A stretch of DNA of 64,000 nucleotides from Corbicula japonica. Lineage: Eukaryota; Mollusca; Bivalvia; Venerida; Cyrenidae. Under the pieces are notes generated by a model. The model was not told where the DNA came from, ran no database searches, and saw nothing but the letters and a program-made list of their open reading frames with translations. The position numbers and the translations under genes are program-made. This document shows, in pieces, positions 31,550 to 45,100 of this stretch. The DNA lies in the NCBI GenBank assembly GCA_038501625.1, contig JAZAYU010000205.1, positions 372,001 through 436,000 of the forward strand, read 5' to 3'. Within the stretch, counting starts at the first letter, position 1. The number at the start of each line of letters is the position of its first letter.

Positions 31550-33170
31550 ACTTCGTCCTCGGTCGATATCACACTACCCAGGTCCGCAAAACTACATATC
31601 GACCTCAACATTAGAATTTATTTGTATAATAATGACCTAATGTTGATTTTACCTGAGAGTGATAGCAGATTACTTTAAAGTTCACTTTTGAATAGAGTGC
31701 TTGTAATGTTTTTCCAGAACAAATGTGCAATATTTTCTATTTATTTGGCTTAATAATTAAATTGTATATAACTGAGCCAAAACACGTTATTTTAAATCTT
31801 TATGTACAAGTATACAAGTAGCCATATGAAGGATCTCCGTTAAAGCCACATAACACTATGGATTCTACATTTATAAAGAAAATTTAAAAATATCAAAGCC
31901 TTATACACAGTAAATTCAGTCATTTTGAAGAGAGACTGAGCGTGTGCAACGACTTAGAACATGACCGATTTCAAAAATTGTAGCCGTGACTGAAGTGAAG
32001 CTTATGGACGAAATACTCATATTTTGTGTTTTAAGTGTTTTTATAAGATGCAAAATCTGATAAGTCAAATTTCAAATCAAATTTACCAGTTTTAGGTATA
32101 GATGTTTAAGGATGACAACTATTGCAGTTTTTCAACAACAACACCTACATAAAAAGTAATATCCTCCTCTCTAACTTTTGACTTCATTTTCTAAAAATAA
32201 CGTCAGCCTAGGAAAACACTATTAACAGAATTATCTCATGACTGATGGAGATAGTCGCACTAATTGGCCTTGTCTTGGCTAGAGAAGTTGTCTTTTTCGG
32301 AAATTAATTCTATTCGAAATGTGAGGAAACGTTCCACGTTGCTTGTTGAATCCTAGGTACCTTAGTTTCACACATAACGTTACAAATAGCAGGTCGTTGT
32401 CAAAGCTACTACCCATCGGCATTTTCATCAAGGCTATGACATGCCTTAAGGGAAGGAAGCTTAGGCATTAAGACTTAAGAAGCTAATAATTAACAACCAA
32501 TTACGCTACTCACCACTGTGGATTCCGCACGAATTGGATAATTGCGGAAGCTTGCTCATGGAAATTGGAACTCTACATAGATACCTTTGTTTCTTAAATT
32601 ATGCCTGGAAGCGAAAAGGTCTTTCCTCGCCATCCAAAAAATCGATTAAAATAACCTCTCCCCAACCGACAATCTTCTAGAGGCTACAGTCAGCCTTCGC
32701 AGTATTCAGACGCACCTGTCCATTAGAATGTCAACAAGACTCATTTCTAGTCTTGAATAATAAGTTCGCAAAGGTATACCAAAAAGGTAAACATTGAATA
32801 GTGTTCTTTATTAAAGTAAACATTGTTTAATGATGATGTGTTGTGTTTACCTCCAACTTGGTTGATCCAGGCAATACTATTCAAATTTGAATTTCATTGA
32901 CACCGCCATGTTTGCAATTTACTATATTGTTGGCAAACTTTCGTTGACTTATTCAATCGATTGACCTCTTAGAGATTCCAATTAATAAGCGTTAACTACC
33001 ATTATACTTGTAAAAAACAAGACAGCTGTTTGACATTTTGGTTAACTGTTATACATCAAGACAGCGTTCAAAACTATTTTGCACTAATCGACCTCGGCTT
33101 CTAGTGTAATGAAAATGTACAGGCATGTAATAAGAAGAGCTGTCAACAATAATAACATTTGTATCAAAAT
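31550..33170. other. Intergenic region between the convergent lyase and gene B
   Basis: No coding or RNA feature is recognised. Confidence 0.4.
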
Positions 33171-33179
33171 AGATGAATA

Positions 33180-33320
33180 AAGAACTTTGAAATCCACCGA
33201 ACATGACGAAAATGAAAATATTGCAGGCTGGGTTTGATTGAACCTGTTCATGAGCAGTAATGGAAACGCATATTACTTCCCAAGCCGCCTAGGCACTGGT
33301 TGAGCACAACTCAAGATTTC
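33180..33320 (+). repeat. F4 repeat
   Basis: AAGAACTTTGAAATCCACCG, AAAATATTGCAGGCTGGGTT, CTGTTCATGAGCAGTAATGG and GGTTGAGCACAACTCAAG in the usual order. Confidence 0.8.
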
Positions 33321-33887
33321 GAATCAAAACATTCTCAATACTGCGATATCTGTTCATTTCTGCTAATCATTATGGGGAAAAATTCCAGCTCTCGACTTGA
33401 TGTGGATTTATTCTAGCTTTCTCCTGAATACATTTGTTTTTATTGCCAAACTTAATAATTACCTCCCTTTTAATTGAATACTGTTCTAATTTTGAGCGTG
33501 TACTGAATTAATTTTAGGAAACATTAAACAAAATTTCAACCATTTTGACTTATTAATTCCAAGGTTATGAACTTACTTTAAACCCTAAACAAGACAGAAA
33601 CGAAAGTATCATCCATGGTTAACTTGTGGAATTGATGTTCAAGGAGAACTTTTTGCGGGTATATGGCTGTGAAGGAAACAAGTAGAAATTTATTTCGATA
33701 CTCAAATTTATTCTAGCTTTTAAAAAAATGTAATGTTGAAAATTATATCTGGAAAAACAACACATAAAAACCCACAAAAATACTGTTTTATGATAACATC
33801 ACAGATCCAAAACAATCCCATAAGAAAGCAACATACTCTGCGAGTGATAAAAACTAACCAAACTCCAAGAATTCCTGCAAAAAAGGG

Positions 33888-34035
33888 TGAAATATGCATA
33901 TCAGGAATCGCCACATTCAGAAAAAACAGCCTCCCCACACAGTCAAGAAGAAGAGAGGGAGAGAGCATGGTTAATAGAATGATCAGTTTCAAAAGAGACA
34001 CCACTAACAATTAACAAAAATGAGAACTAGAAACT
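33888..34035 (+). repeat. F1 start fragment
   Basis: TGAAATATGCATATCAGGAA..GAGAGAGCATGGTTAATAG..GAGACACCACTAACAATTAA. Truncated. Confidence 0.75.
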
Positions 34036-34039
34036 TACA

Positions 34040-34634
34040 AACACTTATGTTTGTGCAAAAAACAACAACAGAATTTAAGCTGGTAAATAAAGCAGTAAAT
34101 TAGTACTTTACAAAATGTATTATATATTATATATAAACTAAAACCATGAAAACAAGATTCTAGCGTCTGAAACATACACTTTTCTAGGTTCAGTCAGGTG
34201 ATGTACGATCGCCTCTGTCATCAAAAATGGCAACTAAGTACATGTAAAACAATAAACTATTTTTGGTTTTAACTTCCTCGTGTGATATGTAAGACGAAGC
34301 AAGCAGACAAACACAACAATTATTAAAATAAGAATACAGAATTAAACAGGGTCATACTTGAATAGATATTGCAGTGGCTTTGACACGGTCGCTTCATGAA
34401 CTAAAATGATACTGGTTATGGTTCTACCACAAGTTTTTACCTAAATAAGTTGCTTCTCTTTGTTTTAATATCATACCATTGTATTATGCCAGGGAATAAC
34501 AAAATGTTACATAAATGTATCAAACAACAGTTCACCGCAAGGCCTTGAAAGAATAACATTAAGTCACTGCAGAGTGCGAAAGTTAATTTAACATTTACTT
34601 GAGAAGCTTGAGTTCCGCATTTCGGTCGACATGT
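34040..34634. other. Probable 3' flank of gene B
   Basis: No repeat or gene is recognised between the F1 fragment and the gene B stop. Any 3' untranslated region of gene B would lie here. Confidence 0.4.
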
Positions 34635-36100
34635 TCATTGCTTCCTCAATTTTGGTAAGTGACCTTCTTTTGCAAATTTTATCAGTCTTAAAGCTTCGAT
34701 TTTTTTCATTTCAAAATCCCCCATCAGAACTTCTTCATCAAGCTTAAGTAACATTTCACCGTCAACCATGTTCACCAGGAAACTGTCTGAATACTTCTCA
34801 AGATTAAGTTTGGCTAAATATTCGCAAACATCTTCCACGGAAAGATCAGCTACGTCGATCGTCAATTTGTCTTCGGATTCAGTTGAGCTTTGCTTGATTT
34901 GACTTTCTTGTGGGTTTTCGCTTTTTTGTTTTTCTTTTTCATCTTCAACAACCGAGTTTGTTGTCTGCTGCTTAGGTTCCGTTTTCACTGGACTTACAAT
35001 TTGCGTTGGAAGATTATTTTCATATAACTTTAGCCCAAACTCGTCTGCATTTGTATGTATATTAATTTCTGGCTTTGTTGGTTTGTTTGCGGTTTGCTTT
35101 GGTGTTGACGGTACTAAGTAGTCATAGCCATCATCAGCATTAGGTGGATTGTTTTCATAAACATCAACTTCTACATAGACATCTGAAATCCTGGTGTTTG
35201 CCGACTGGTTTTGATTTGAAGTCAGTTCCATTTGATTTTCACTGGAGCTACTATTCTGTGTTCGTTGTACATTTGGCTTTGATGCTTTTGGTGGAGGTGC
35301 GGACTTCTTATTTACTGGAGCTGACTGCAACTGACCATCAATAATAACATTTGACCCATCTTTTGATCGCCTAACATCTGCTTGCATTGGAATATAAACA
35401 CCTTCGGTCGTCGATGATTGAGCTATTGGTGATGATTCGTCTTGAGACACCGATGAAACCTGAAGTTTAGGTTTCGCTAGAACCGGTGGCTTTGATTTAG
35501 AAAGCAGATTTGTTTTCAGCAAAATTTCTTCTGCTAACTTTTGTGCGTGTTTTACTTGCGGTGAATGATAAGCTTTAGTATTTTCTCTTGCATTTGGTAG
35601 CGGAGGTCTGAAAGATTGAGGAGATGGGGGTAGATTTGCATCCATCGGAGGAGAATTAACAATTGGTTTATTGCGTTGCAATTGTTGTGCTTCTTCTGTT
35701 GAAGGGAGTTCAGTGCTTGGAATCGATGGTGGAGGGCGCTTGTTGACTGCACCGTATGTGTATTTATTTGTTATATCAGGTTTAACGACTCGGTCTTGAT
35801 TTTGTCCAACTTTATTTGGAGTCACACGCGGTATTGGTTCATCAACCGGTGCCTTTTTATGTTTGAATGGTTTTGGCATAAGTTCCGGTTTTATATCTAT
35901 TTCTTCATAGTCATCATCTACAAAATTCTCCACTTTCGCAGTTGCCTCCTCGGCAGGTGGTGGTTTATATTCGAAGTCTTTGATAGGAGGTACAGGTGGA
36001 GCGAGTTCAACCAATTCTTGTAATTTGACGTAGCCCTTTGGTTCAATTCGAGCGTATTCTTCTCTATACAGTATATTGTCATGCGAATATTCAGCAATTT
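34635..36100 (-). CDS. Gene B exon 5: linker and SAM domain
   Basis: Residues 210-697. Begins after ATTTTCAG (phase 1) with IAEYSHDNILYREEYARIEP. Carries EYKPPPAEEA, DDDYEEIDI, GVYIPMQAD, DVYVEVDVYENN, GYDYLVP and LKLYENNLP. The SAM domain starts LSVEDVCEYLAKLNL. Stop at 34635-34637. Confidence 0.95.
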
Positions 36101-39100
36101 CTGAAAATAAAATCAGGGTCACATTCTTTTCTGTATTTAGCATTGACTATGCCTCTTGTTTTATTAAAATAAGAAACATATAATCTCCTCTTAGATATAT
36201 TATAACCAATTACTGAATTGGACCAATTGCTCTAGTACATACATGTAAATACGAAAGCACGTTATTAAATGTTCTCTTTCGCATAGCCTTTTTACCTCAC
36301 AGTTTTTGTGCTGGTGTACCTTTGCATACAGCACTGTTAGTTAATGCATGAGTAAGAGTGTCTTGACCAGAGCGATCTTTACTTATTTGTTGGTACGGGA
36401 ACCTGACGGGGCAAATATTGGGTTGGTGAACCCAAGAGCCTGGCTTAAACCCCACGTGACACGTGTTTGGCCTTGACCATTCCAAAACAACTTGAATTAT
36501 CTTTTTTTTTCATTGTTTCTAGTGTCTGTTAGAGTCTGATTATTATTAACTCATGATCTCTTTAAATTTACTCTCTGCTGTTTGTCTGTTCGGTTATTCC
36601 TGATATGCCTATTTCACGTTTTGTTTCTGTTACTTCTGTTTCCGGAAACTTGTCATCATATACCTCTCTATTCTTATCACATTGACTTTACAAATTGTAT
36701 GTATGTATTAAGGTTCCTCATTTGATTATTTCAAAAACCGGTTTTAGAAATGCCTCGACATTGACTGACTTGATATTTAGACTTGGTTAAAATACGGAGT
36801 AGTCTCAAAACGTTTTTCTGCGCTTACTGAATATTTGAAAACAAGAATTCATTATTATATGCTCTTGGCAAAATTAATATGCAGAGTTGGAAATCGTAGT
36901 TCAAATGCTAAAGTAACCTAATAATGTCGTTGTTCCCAAAAATCAAGGTCTTACGTGTACTTCCATATTCAAAATCGTACGGAACATTCGCGCAAATCCC
37001 TCTCAGTTTTTCTTGATAATCGACCCAGTCCTGTTTTTTCTTCCCTTTAATACCAGAGACGAGTGAAACTCTAAGCTCGGTCAGGAATAACGGTACTGCC
37101 AGAATCTCGTCTTCATCTACTTTACCTGCAAAATTAACAACATTTACTTAATTATATGCTGTGTTCAACACAAAAAATAATGGACTGTTATAAGACTTAG
37201 TTTTGTTTATGTTGTTTTAACAACAAAGTGAAATATTCAATCCAATAAGACAAACGGATTTATTATAAGATAAGTTTTTGTTTTAATAACCAAGTATTTA
37301 CAGTTTAGATGTATTTTTACGTGTAAAATCTTGCTAATGCATCACTCTAAAAACAGTTCGATTTTACTTAAATATACAGTATGATCTTAAATGAACAGGA
37401 TTTCTAGAATTTATCAGTTAATTATTAAGCTCAAAATTACCCCCCAAAATATTGGACCGACTAGTGTTTACCACAGATATTGACCGGGCAGTCGAAAGCC
37501 ACTGTAGCTTTTTTTGGAATGCAGAATCAGTAAACCGATAATGGCAACACACTTATAAACTAATTGAAGCTAACACGTCTCATGTAGTCCATGTTTCGAA
37601 AACCATTACTACCCCGTTTGACACAGTATCAAAGATAAAACAATTCAAAACAATCAAGTAACTAACTTTGCTCGTCGAAAACAGCTTTGCACATTTATTA
37701 AAAATCACAAAACCAACCATCAATAATCAGGTTTCCCAGCAAGTTCACTTCTTCAAACATCTTTTCGAAATAAAAGCCCGGGATATCATTGGTGCTGATG
37801 TGCTTATGGTCGAAATAGATGTTTTGGTCCGGTGGCAGACGAGCCTCAAGGGGCAGCCGGTGTTCTCGGAGAATGGTGTAAATGTAACCCTCACGCCCAT
37901 CTGAAAAATAAAATTTAACGGGAATATCAATCGTCGTTTATATGCGAAACTATTGTAACTATACAAATGTATGAAAAATATGGTTATACAATAGCTTCGC
38001 ATAAAAATTACAAAATGCTGGTTAATTACATGGGCACTTTTGAGGTTTTGCATATGAAAAACTTATCTAATTTCATGGAGTGCTATTAATCTCGGTCTGA
38101 ATATTAAACATAATGGATAACAATGACTGATTCTCAGTGGAATACTAGAAATCTCAAATTTGAACTCCATTAAATCAACGTGTGTATATTATGTGTTCTA
38201 ACGGGTTTCTCGCATGATTTAATTTGGTTTTCATGCAGTCGTTTGGGTTTGAGTGCTATACAATACTGTAAAGAATTATCTGTTTAGAAAAGGCATTTGG
38301 GAAAAATGTGTATCGAAACCTAAAGCCATAGAATTTTTCGTTTACCTTTTCTCTTTGATCATTAAAGCTATCAATACAATAATCTATAGTAAATGGTTGC
38401 ATACTTATTCTTTGCGACAGTTTAAACAAAGAAGTCTTAATCTTAATCATAGCAGTTCCTAAGATGTTCATAGAAAGCAATACAAATTCATATTTGTAAA
38501 AAGTCTTAACTAGCAGTTATTTAAAAAATATCACAACAACTTCATTTTAGAGATAAAGTAAAATGACGAAATGTCTGGCTAACGACAATTCTGCAACACA
38601 AAATCCTAAGTTAGCTGGTTACTATATATATCCTATAATAAATCAATGCCGTTTTGTTGTTTAAGGTACACACATGAATATCTATAATAATTATAAATTA
38701 TTGTGTGTCTCTCTGTCTTTAGCACTAGTGTGCACACAAACTCCAACAGGTTGTAGTACGATACTAATTATAGATGTCTCACATGTGTTTATGTAAAATG
38801 TGTGTATGTAAAAGTATTCGGAAGGTCATTTGTGGATAGTTATGGTAAAGGCGTTGCCTGAAAATTTCGAGAACTTGGATGGCATGTTCTGTTTACATGA
38901 ACAGAACTCTTGGCTAGGCGATGTCGCCGTGTCTGGTGCTTGAATCTGTTTCTTTATGTTAGAAGGTTCGTTTGTTTGTAACTAATCCCACCCATATAAA
39001 TAATATATAATATGTACTGACAGACTTTAGAAACGCATCTGAAATATATCTCTTAATGTTTACCATGTTATGTAAAATTTGATCATAATAATGCATCAAA

Positions 39101-42100
39101 ATAATTGCAAGTCCCTCTCAATTTTTAATTGGTAATGACACAAAATGATATTCTTATTGGCAATGACAAATTGTTGGTCAAAATATCACCTAATTGTGTG
39201 AATTTCTTCGTTTTCTTCATACTGACTACTTTAAGGAAAATACGTGAACAAATGGTTGAGTTTTTTTTAAATTTCTATCGACATACAGTCAAACCTGTCT
39301 ATAATGACCACTTAGGGGAGAACCCAAAAGTGGTCTTTAAAGGCAGGTGGTCTTTGTTCACATGTAAATATGTTTTATAAATCAGTCAGTGGGATAAATA
39401 AAGTGTGGTATTTGTCCACAGGTGGTCTTTGTGAACAGGTGGTCTTTAGCACAGGTTTGACTGTATATATTCTAGGTCATCGATCATGAGTTTGTTATTA
39501 AATATATAGACTTGTTTTTTTGCGAAAGCATTTGATGGTTTGTACAATGTTAGTGTGTGTAAAGTGATACTTAATGACCAAACAAAATCAGGAAGTTTAA
39601 ATTTGAATCATTTGATAATCAATGTGCTTATCTACGAAAAACACAAACAATAAATGCGTATTTTGCTATAGTATATTACAGTTATTACATGTTAACTCAT
39701 TTACTTTATCATAGTAAAAGCTTTATTTCCAAGCTGTTATTTGTAAATGAAAATTGATGCCTAAGCCTAAGAAATTAAGATGATGCTAAAAAGTCTTTCT
39801 GACAGGGTATGAGAGGATAATTATATTGCCGGTCTGGATGTTATTTTACCCGAGCCGTTATTTCTGTGGCTCAGGTAATATGACATCCAGACTGACAAAC
39901 ACTATTAATAAACTGAATAACAATATATCACTAAATTCCCGTACATGTTTCAGTTTGTATTCCTCTTATTGTAATAACTGAACCTTAATGCTTTCATAAC
40001 GACATTTGAAGTGTAATTTTGATATATTAGAATTCATTGAGACAAATTTGGTTCATATTTTTTAGTATTCATGTGGTAATTTCATTTTCAAGACCAATAA
40101 ATTTCAGTTCATGGTGGTTTTCATTCTTCTGTATTCTAAATGGTATCGCAAGCAGCTAAAGACTATTTCAAGTATTAATATATGGTTTGTCTTGAAATAT
40201 CACAACCCAACAATGTTTTAAAGCATAAACATAAAATAAACCTCTTCACAGATTGTTCAAGTGATTATCTGCAGTATAATTTATTTGTTTAATGTAAACT
40301 TGTTCTTTCAGCGCTATTGGGTACGGCTTTATTTTATACATCTATCCGCATTAATAAAAATAAAGTCAACCCTCTCTTCGAAGACCACTCACAAAAACAA
40401 GTTGTCGTTGATGGCATGTGGTCTTCATTTACAGGTGATTTTAATCTTTGAATCTGTCAGTGCGCAAATAAAACATTAGTCTTTATAAGCAAGTGGTCTG
40501 TATTAACAGGTGATCTTTCGCGCAGTATGATCAAATGACAATGTCCCTATCGAACCTGTACAGCGTCAACGCCTAGCCATGCAGTTCCAATTACTCTACC
40601 AATTGAGCTAGCCGGAACAACCCTAAAATGGTTGATAGGATAACCCTGATAAGCGTAATCATCACTACATGACACAGATAACCAATTATTTACTAATTAC
40701 GGTACTGACTTTATGTACGTGGAGACTTTTTAAGGTCGCAACACTGCACACATCAAGTCTACTTACAAGTGACCCCATCCTCATCCATCACACACAAAGT
40801 CTCCCCAAGTGAGGTAGGCAGGCTCAGGATCCTTGGCTTGATATAGGACAGAAGCCTCGCTACGACTCGGCGTTGGGTCGAAACCACCGCAAGAACGATA
40901 ATCTGAAGTTGAGAGACGTTTGTTCTAATTATCCGGACTAACATTTAATCAGCTTTTTAAAAAATTAATGTGACTGTATACTAAATTCGACATATTAAGA
41001 TAAAAAGATTTACCCTATGGCTGGACATTGCAATTAGCTTCTTACTTTCTATTGCGTGCAATATATTCGAGATGATTGGAGTCGTTTCAGTTTTTTCTCA
41101 AAGATAACGTGTACATGTTTGTTTAGATGAAAACATGTTTGGACAAATGTGAGGTTAGTGCACCTTAGAACCAGTGGCAATTTGATTTTACACTGACCGT
41201 TTCAAGGTGGTAATCCCTCGGATCCTCACTTTCGTTAAGTGTCAGTAGCGAACGCCAAGAAGAAGAAGAAGTTAAGTGTCAGTGGCTTCCATTTTTTAGG
41301 TGGAAGGACACGTTGCTTACCCAGTTTTGACGGCAAGAAATTAAATATTATCCAAACCTTATACAATTTTGCCAGAATAATGTGTGAGGATCGCTTTATT
41401 TAAGTATGCAAACTATTTTCACTTGCCGACGACGGTTATTTAAAAACGACGCCATATATGAAGGCACCCTGATTTCTTCCATTTTCCCATAAACGTAGAG
41501 ATTTAAATATGTAGTGTACACCATGATTATACGAAAGTTACATTGAACATGAACCGGTACAAGTATAATATGATTTAAGTAAAATCTTTGAATTGAGACA
41601 TTCTATGTACTTGAAATATCATAATTATCTGCGTAACGCGAGCTTTTTGGCACCGTATTTAGAGTACCCCTACTGTCTTCGACGTAATATAAGCGCGAAA
41701 GCAGACGGTGAACTCTCGTTATTTTTTAATATGTTATTGCCAGATGTTTTTATTTCCGAGATATGAAATTAAAAAATATGTATCTTCGGGTTACTTTTCG
41801 CGTAAAAATGAAAAGATCGTTAATTCAGAGTTTTTTCGTTCGGATCAACGCCGACGTCATATTTAAGTTTATATACGACACCGTAGTTGAAATTTCTCTT
41901 TGCGAATAATCGTTTAATTCTTTGGTACGCGATGCCTCGTAATTAAAACAAATTAAAATCGCTTAATAAAATATACTTCATTCATTGTTTTATCCAGACA
42001 TTTAAATTTATCAAATTTGTATCATAGGACAGTGTACACTTTCGCGTTTTTGTCTATGTACATGTATGTAATGTATGCTCACTAGATTTTTTAAAAGAAA

Positions 42101-45100
42101 TTTTATCAACTGAAATGAAGTAAAGAATTCAACAAAGTATGTTAAAAATTTAGAAACGGTCTTTGGTGGTTTAGCCATTTTGTTCTTTATTGTATTTATT
42201 ATGTTGAAAGTCCGTCAATATACACTTGTCAAAAGTTAAGTGCACACTTTTCAATTTTGAATATCTCAAAGTAAACTTATCCTAATTAAAAGAAAGTTTG
42301 ACACTATGTTAAACATGATAAATCAATAATAATTATTTGAAACACGTGCATAAGTTTTACGTATTGCGTCATCCACGTTGGCACACGCTATGTATACGTA
42401 ATCCCGGTGCGGCAATCGAAATTAAGTTTTTTACAATCGATTTTGTTGTCCACATGTTCACCGACACCGGACAAGCTAAAAAACACATCATTTTATAACA
42501 ATGAAACGTTTGACACCTGAAGACATTATTTTCTAGATTTATAACGTTGCTTGCGTTGAACGTTGACGTTACTATCGTACGTTGTTAAATATTTACGTTA
42601 AAGAACGTAAACATGAAAATGTTATCATTTAATTTGTTTGATGAGTGTCGACTTATCAATTATCTGACATTAAAATTAATATAAGTCAACTTAACTTCAC
42701 AATCGACTTATTCGAAAATGACGTTAATTTGTTCAGAAATGTTTAAACACGTTTCCGAACTACTGGTATATTTTATCGAAATGAATACATTTTTTTCTCT
42801 TTGAAAGGCTGTTACATATTTACACAATGTATTACAGATTATCGCATCTTCCTTAATTGCTAAGCCACTCAGAAACTTTTTGCACAAAACAGTGTGAGAA
42901 AATTGGAATTTTCTCTTTCAAATCCACGAGAACACGTTATGGATAAAATAAAGAAGAACGTGTTGGCTCCACGTGCCCAACAGACCATTACGAAGTTATT
43001 TCAATGCAATAGAATTGCAAACCACAACATTCTCTTAGATTTAATGATACAAAGATGAGAAAATAATCACGACTGATAGGGGATGCAATGATTTTTTACT
43101 TGAGAATTGCTTTCTGTATACCAGTGAGCTTAAATGTTATTATTTTTCAATCACGTTAAGCAGTTTCAAATATGTTTGCGTGCTTTAATAGGAAATTTAT
43201 ATTCTTTCATTGCAATTTACAATTGTTTGAAAGATTTAATCAATAGTTGGAAAAATCAACATGTATCAAGTGTAAACTCGGAACTTTTGACTAGTGTAGT
43301 CAAATCCTGTAGGAACCTTCTATGTATTCCGCGTCTAAACCCATACCAGCGAGTACCTTCGCCGCTGTTTTTTTTTCACCAACTTTTTGATGACAAACAT
43401 GTCATATGTAGATGGATTGTTTCTTTCGTTTTTTCAATCTTTTTCTTTTAATTGTATGCAAAGACCAACGTAAAATAGACGTTAAACGCCTTCGTGTATT
43501 ATTTTATATATGACGTCGGCGTTGATCCGAACGCAAAACTCTGAATTAACGTTCTTTTCATTTTTAAGCGAAAAGTAACCCGAAGAAACATATTTTTTAA
43601 TTTCATAACTCGGAAATAAAAACATCTGGCAATAACATATTAAAAAATAACGAGAGTTCACCGTCTGCTTTCGCGCTTATATTACGTCGAAGATAGTAGG
43701 GGTACGCTAAATACGGTGCCAAAAAAGCTCGCGTTACGCAGATAATTATGATATTTCAAGTACATATAATGTCTCAATTCAAAGATTTTACTTAAATCAG
43801 ATTACACTTGTACAAGTGCATGTTCAATGTAATTGGTGAAAGGGAACTTTGAAGACCTTCGAACACGACAAATATGAAAATATTGCAGGCTCGGTTTGAT
43901 TGAGCTTGTTCATGGACAGTAATGGAAATGCTTATTACTGCTCACGCCGCCTAGCCCCGGGTTGAGCACAACTCAATATTTACATCAATGACCAGTAAAA
44001 TTTTGATCCATCCTAAAAGATGGTATGCATATGGCGGTGAACATGGAACCTTCAATGCGGTATTTTCAGATTAATACCAATAAATTTTGTATCATTTTGG
44101 CGTAAACTACATATTTAAATCTATACGTTTATGGAAAAAAATGGAAGGAATCAGGGTGCCTTCATAGATGGCGTCGTTTTTCAATAACCGTCGTCGGCAA
44201 GTGAAAATATTTTGCATACTTCAATAAAGCGATACTCACACATTATTCTCACCAAATTGCATTCGATTTGGACAATATTTAATTTTTGACGTCAAAACTG
44301 GGTGAGCAACGTGTCCATCCACCTTAAATCAAAATATATGTCGATTTGTTTCTGTTTTATAAGGAAGTTTAAACAATTTAACAGGTGATTATTTTACGTT
44401 TACTTAATTAGTCATTTTCTCAATCAATTTTCTTTCCAAATTTACGGGACGGGTTTTTTTTTATTCAGAGCCTTTGAACAACTATAATAATAGGGTTTCG
44501 TGTGTGTCTTTTGCCGCAATGCAAAGTGATTCTGTTAGTGTTGTTGGCCTAATTCACTGACAAAATTAACGCGGAAATACACAAGTTCATCAAATGAGAT
44601 GTGTTATGGCCTCGACTATCTAATTTTACTTTTTATTAGACTATCTAAGGCTGACTCTCATTTTTGTTAATTGGTTGTTGCTGTTACAATGCTATGAGCT
44701 TCTTATATGTTGTATGTTTGTGTGCTTTTGCATGCAACAATGTCGAGTGGATGGGTGGGTTGGAGTTATTTCACAAAGAAACTTGATGAAAAACTATTGG
44801 GGAAAGTGTGATGTTGGTGCACTATTGGACTTGGTTTTCCCCTTTGCGCACTGACTCTTCCAAACTATTGGGGGAAAGTGTGATGTTGGTGCACCATTGG
44901 ACCTAGTTTTTACCCCTTGCACACTGACCCTTCCAAAGCGGCAACCCAAACGGATTCTCTTTATCGTTAATTGTTTGTGGTGTCTTATTTGAAATGGATT
45001 TTGTATTAACTGCTGCTCTCTTTTCTTTTCTTATATTTTGCTGCGTGGGGATGCTGGTTTTTCTGGTTATAGCAATTCCTGATAATTATGAATATTTCAT

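Larger units (their letters stand above)
41298..44324. mobile_element. 3-kb foldback element with ~0.6-kb inverted arms
   Basis: The left arm 41298-41870 is the reverse complement of 43502-44324 at roughly 85-90% by eye. It starts AGGTGGAAGGACACGTTGC and includes CTTGCCGACGACGGTTATT, GTAACGCGAGCTTTTTGGCA and GATCAACGCCGACGTCATAT. An F4 repeat at about 43840-44100 interrupts the right arm. The 1.6-kb centre has no long reading frame but contains a Tc1-like left end. It lies in gene B intron 1. Superfamily unresolved; no clear target duplication was found. Confidence 0.85.

Noticed and set aside
32860..32885. Resemblance to the 5' end of 18S rRNA (CTTGGTTGATCCAGGCA)
   Set aside because: Only about 17 bases are similar and nothing around them continues as rRNA; treated as coincidence.
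36101..36143. Gene B starting at the ATG at 36143 as a single-exon 502-residue protein
   Set aside because: The residues before 36100 are intronic: a strong ATTTTCAG acceptor lies there and the four upstream CABIT exons join in phase.
37745..38053. 102-residue minus-strand frame overlapping gene B exon 3
   Set aside because: It is in a different frame from the CABIT exon, whose frame is fixed by phase and by its paralog at 57631-57813.
43134..43451. 105-residue frame in the foldback core
   Set aside because: No transposase motif or known domain is visible, and its composition is that of random AT-rich sequence. A search would be needed to revive it.
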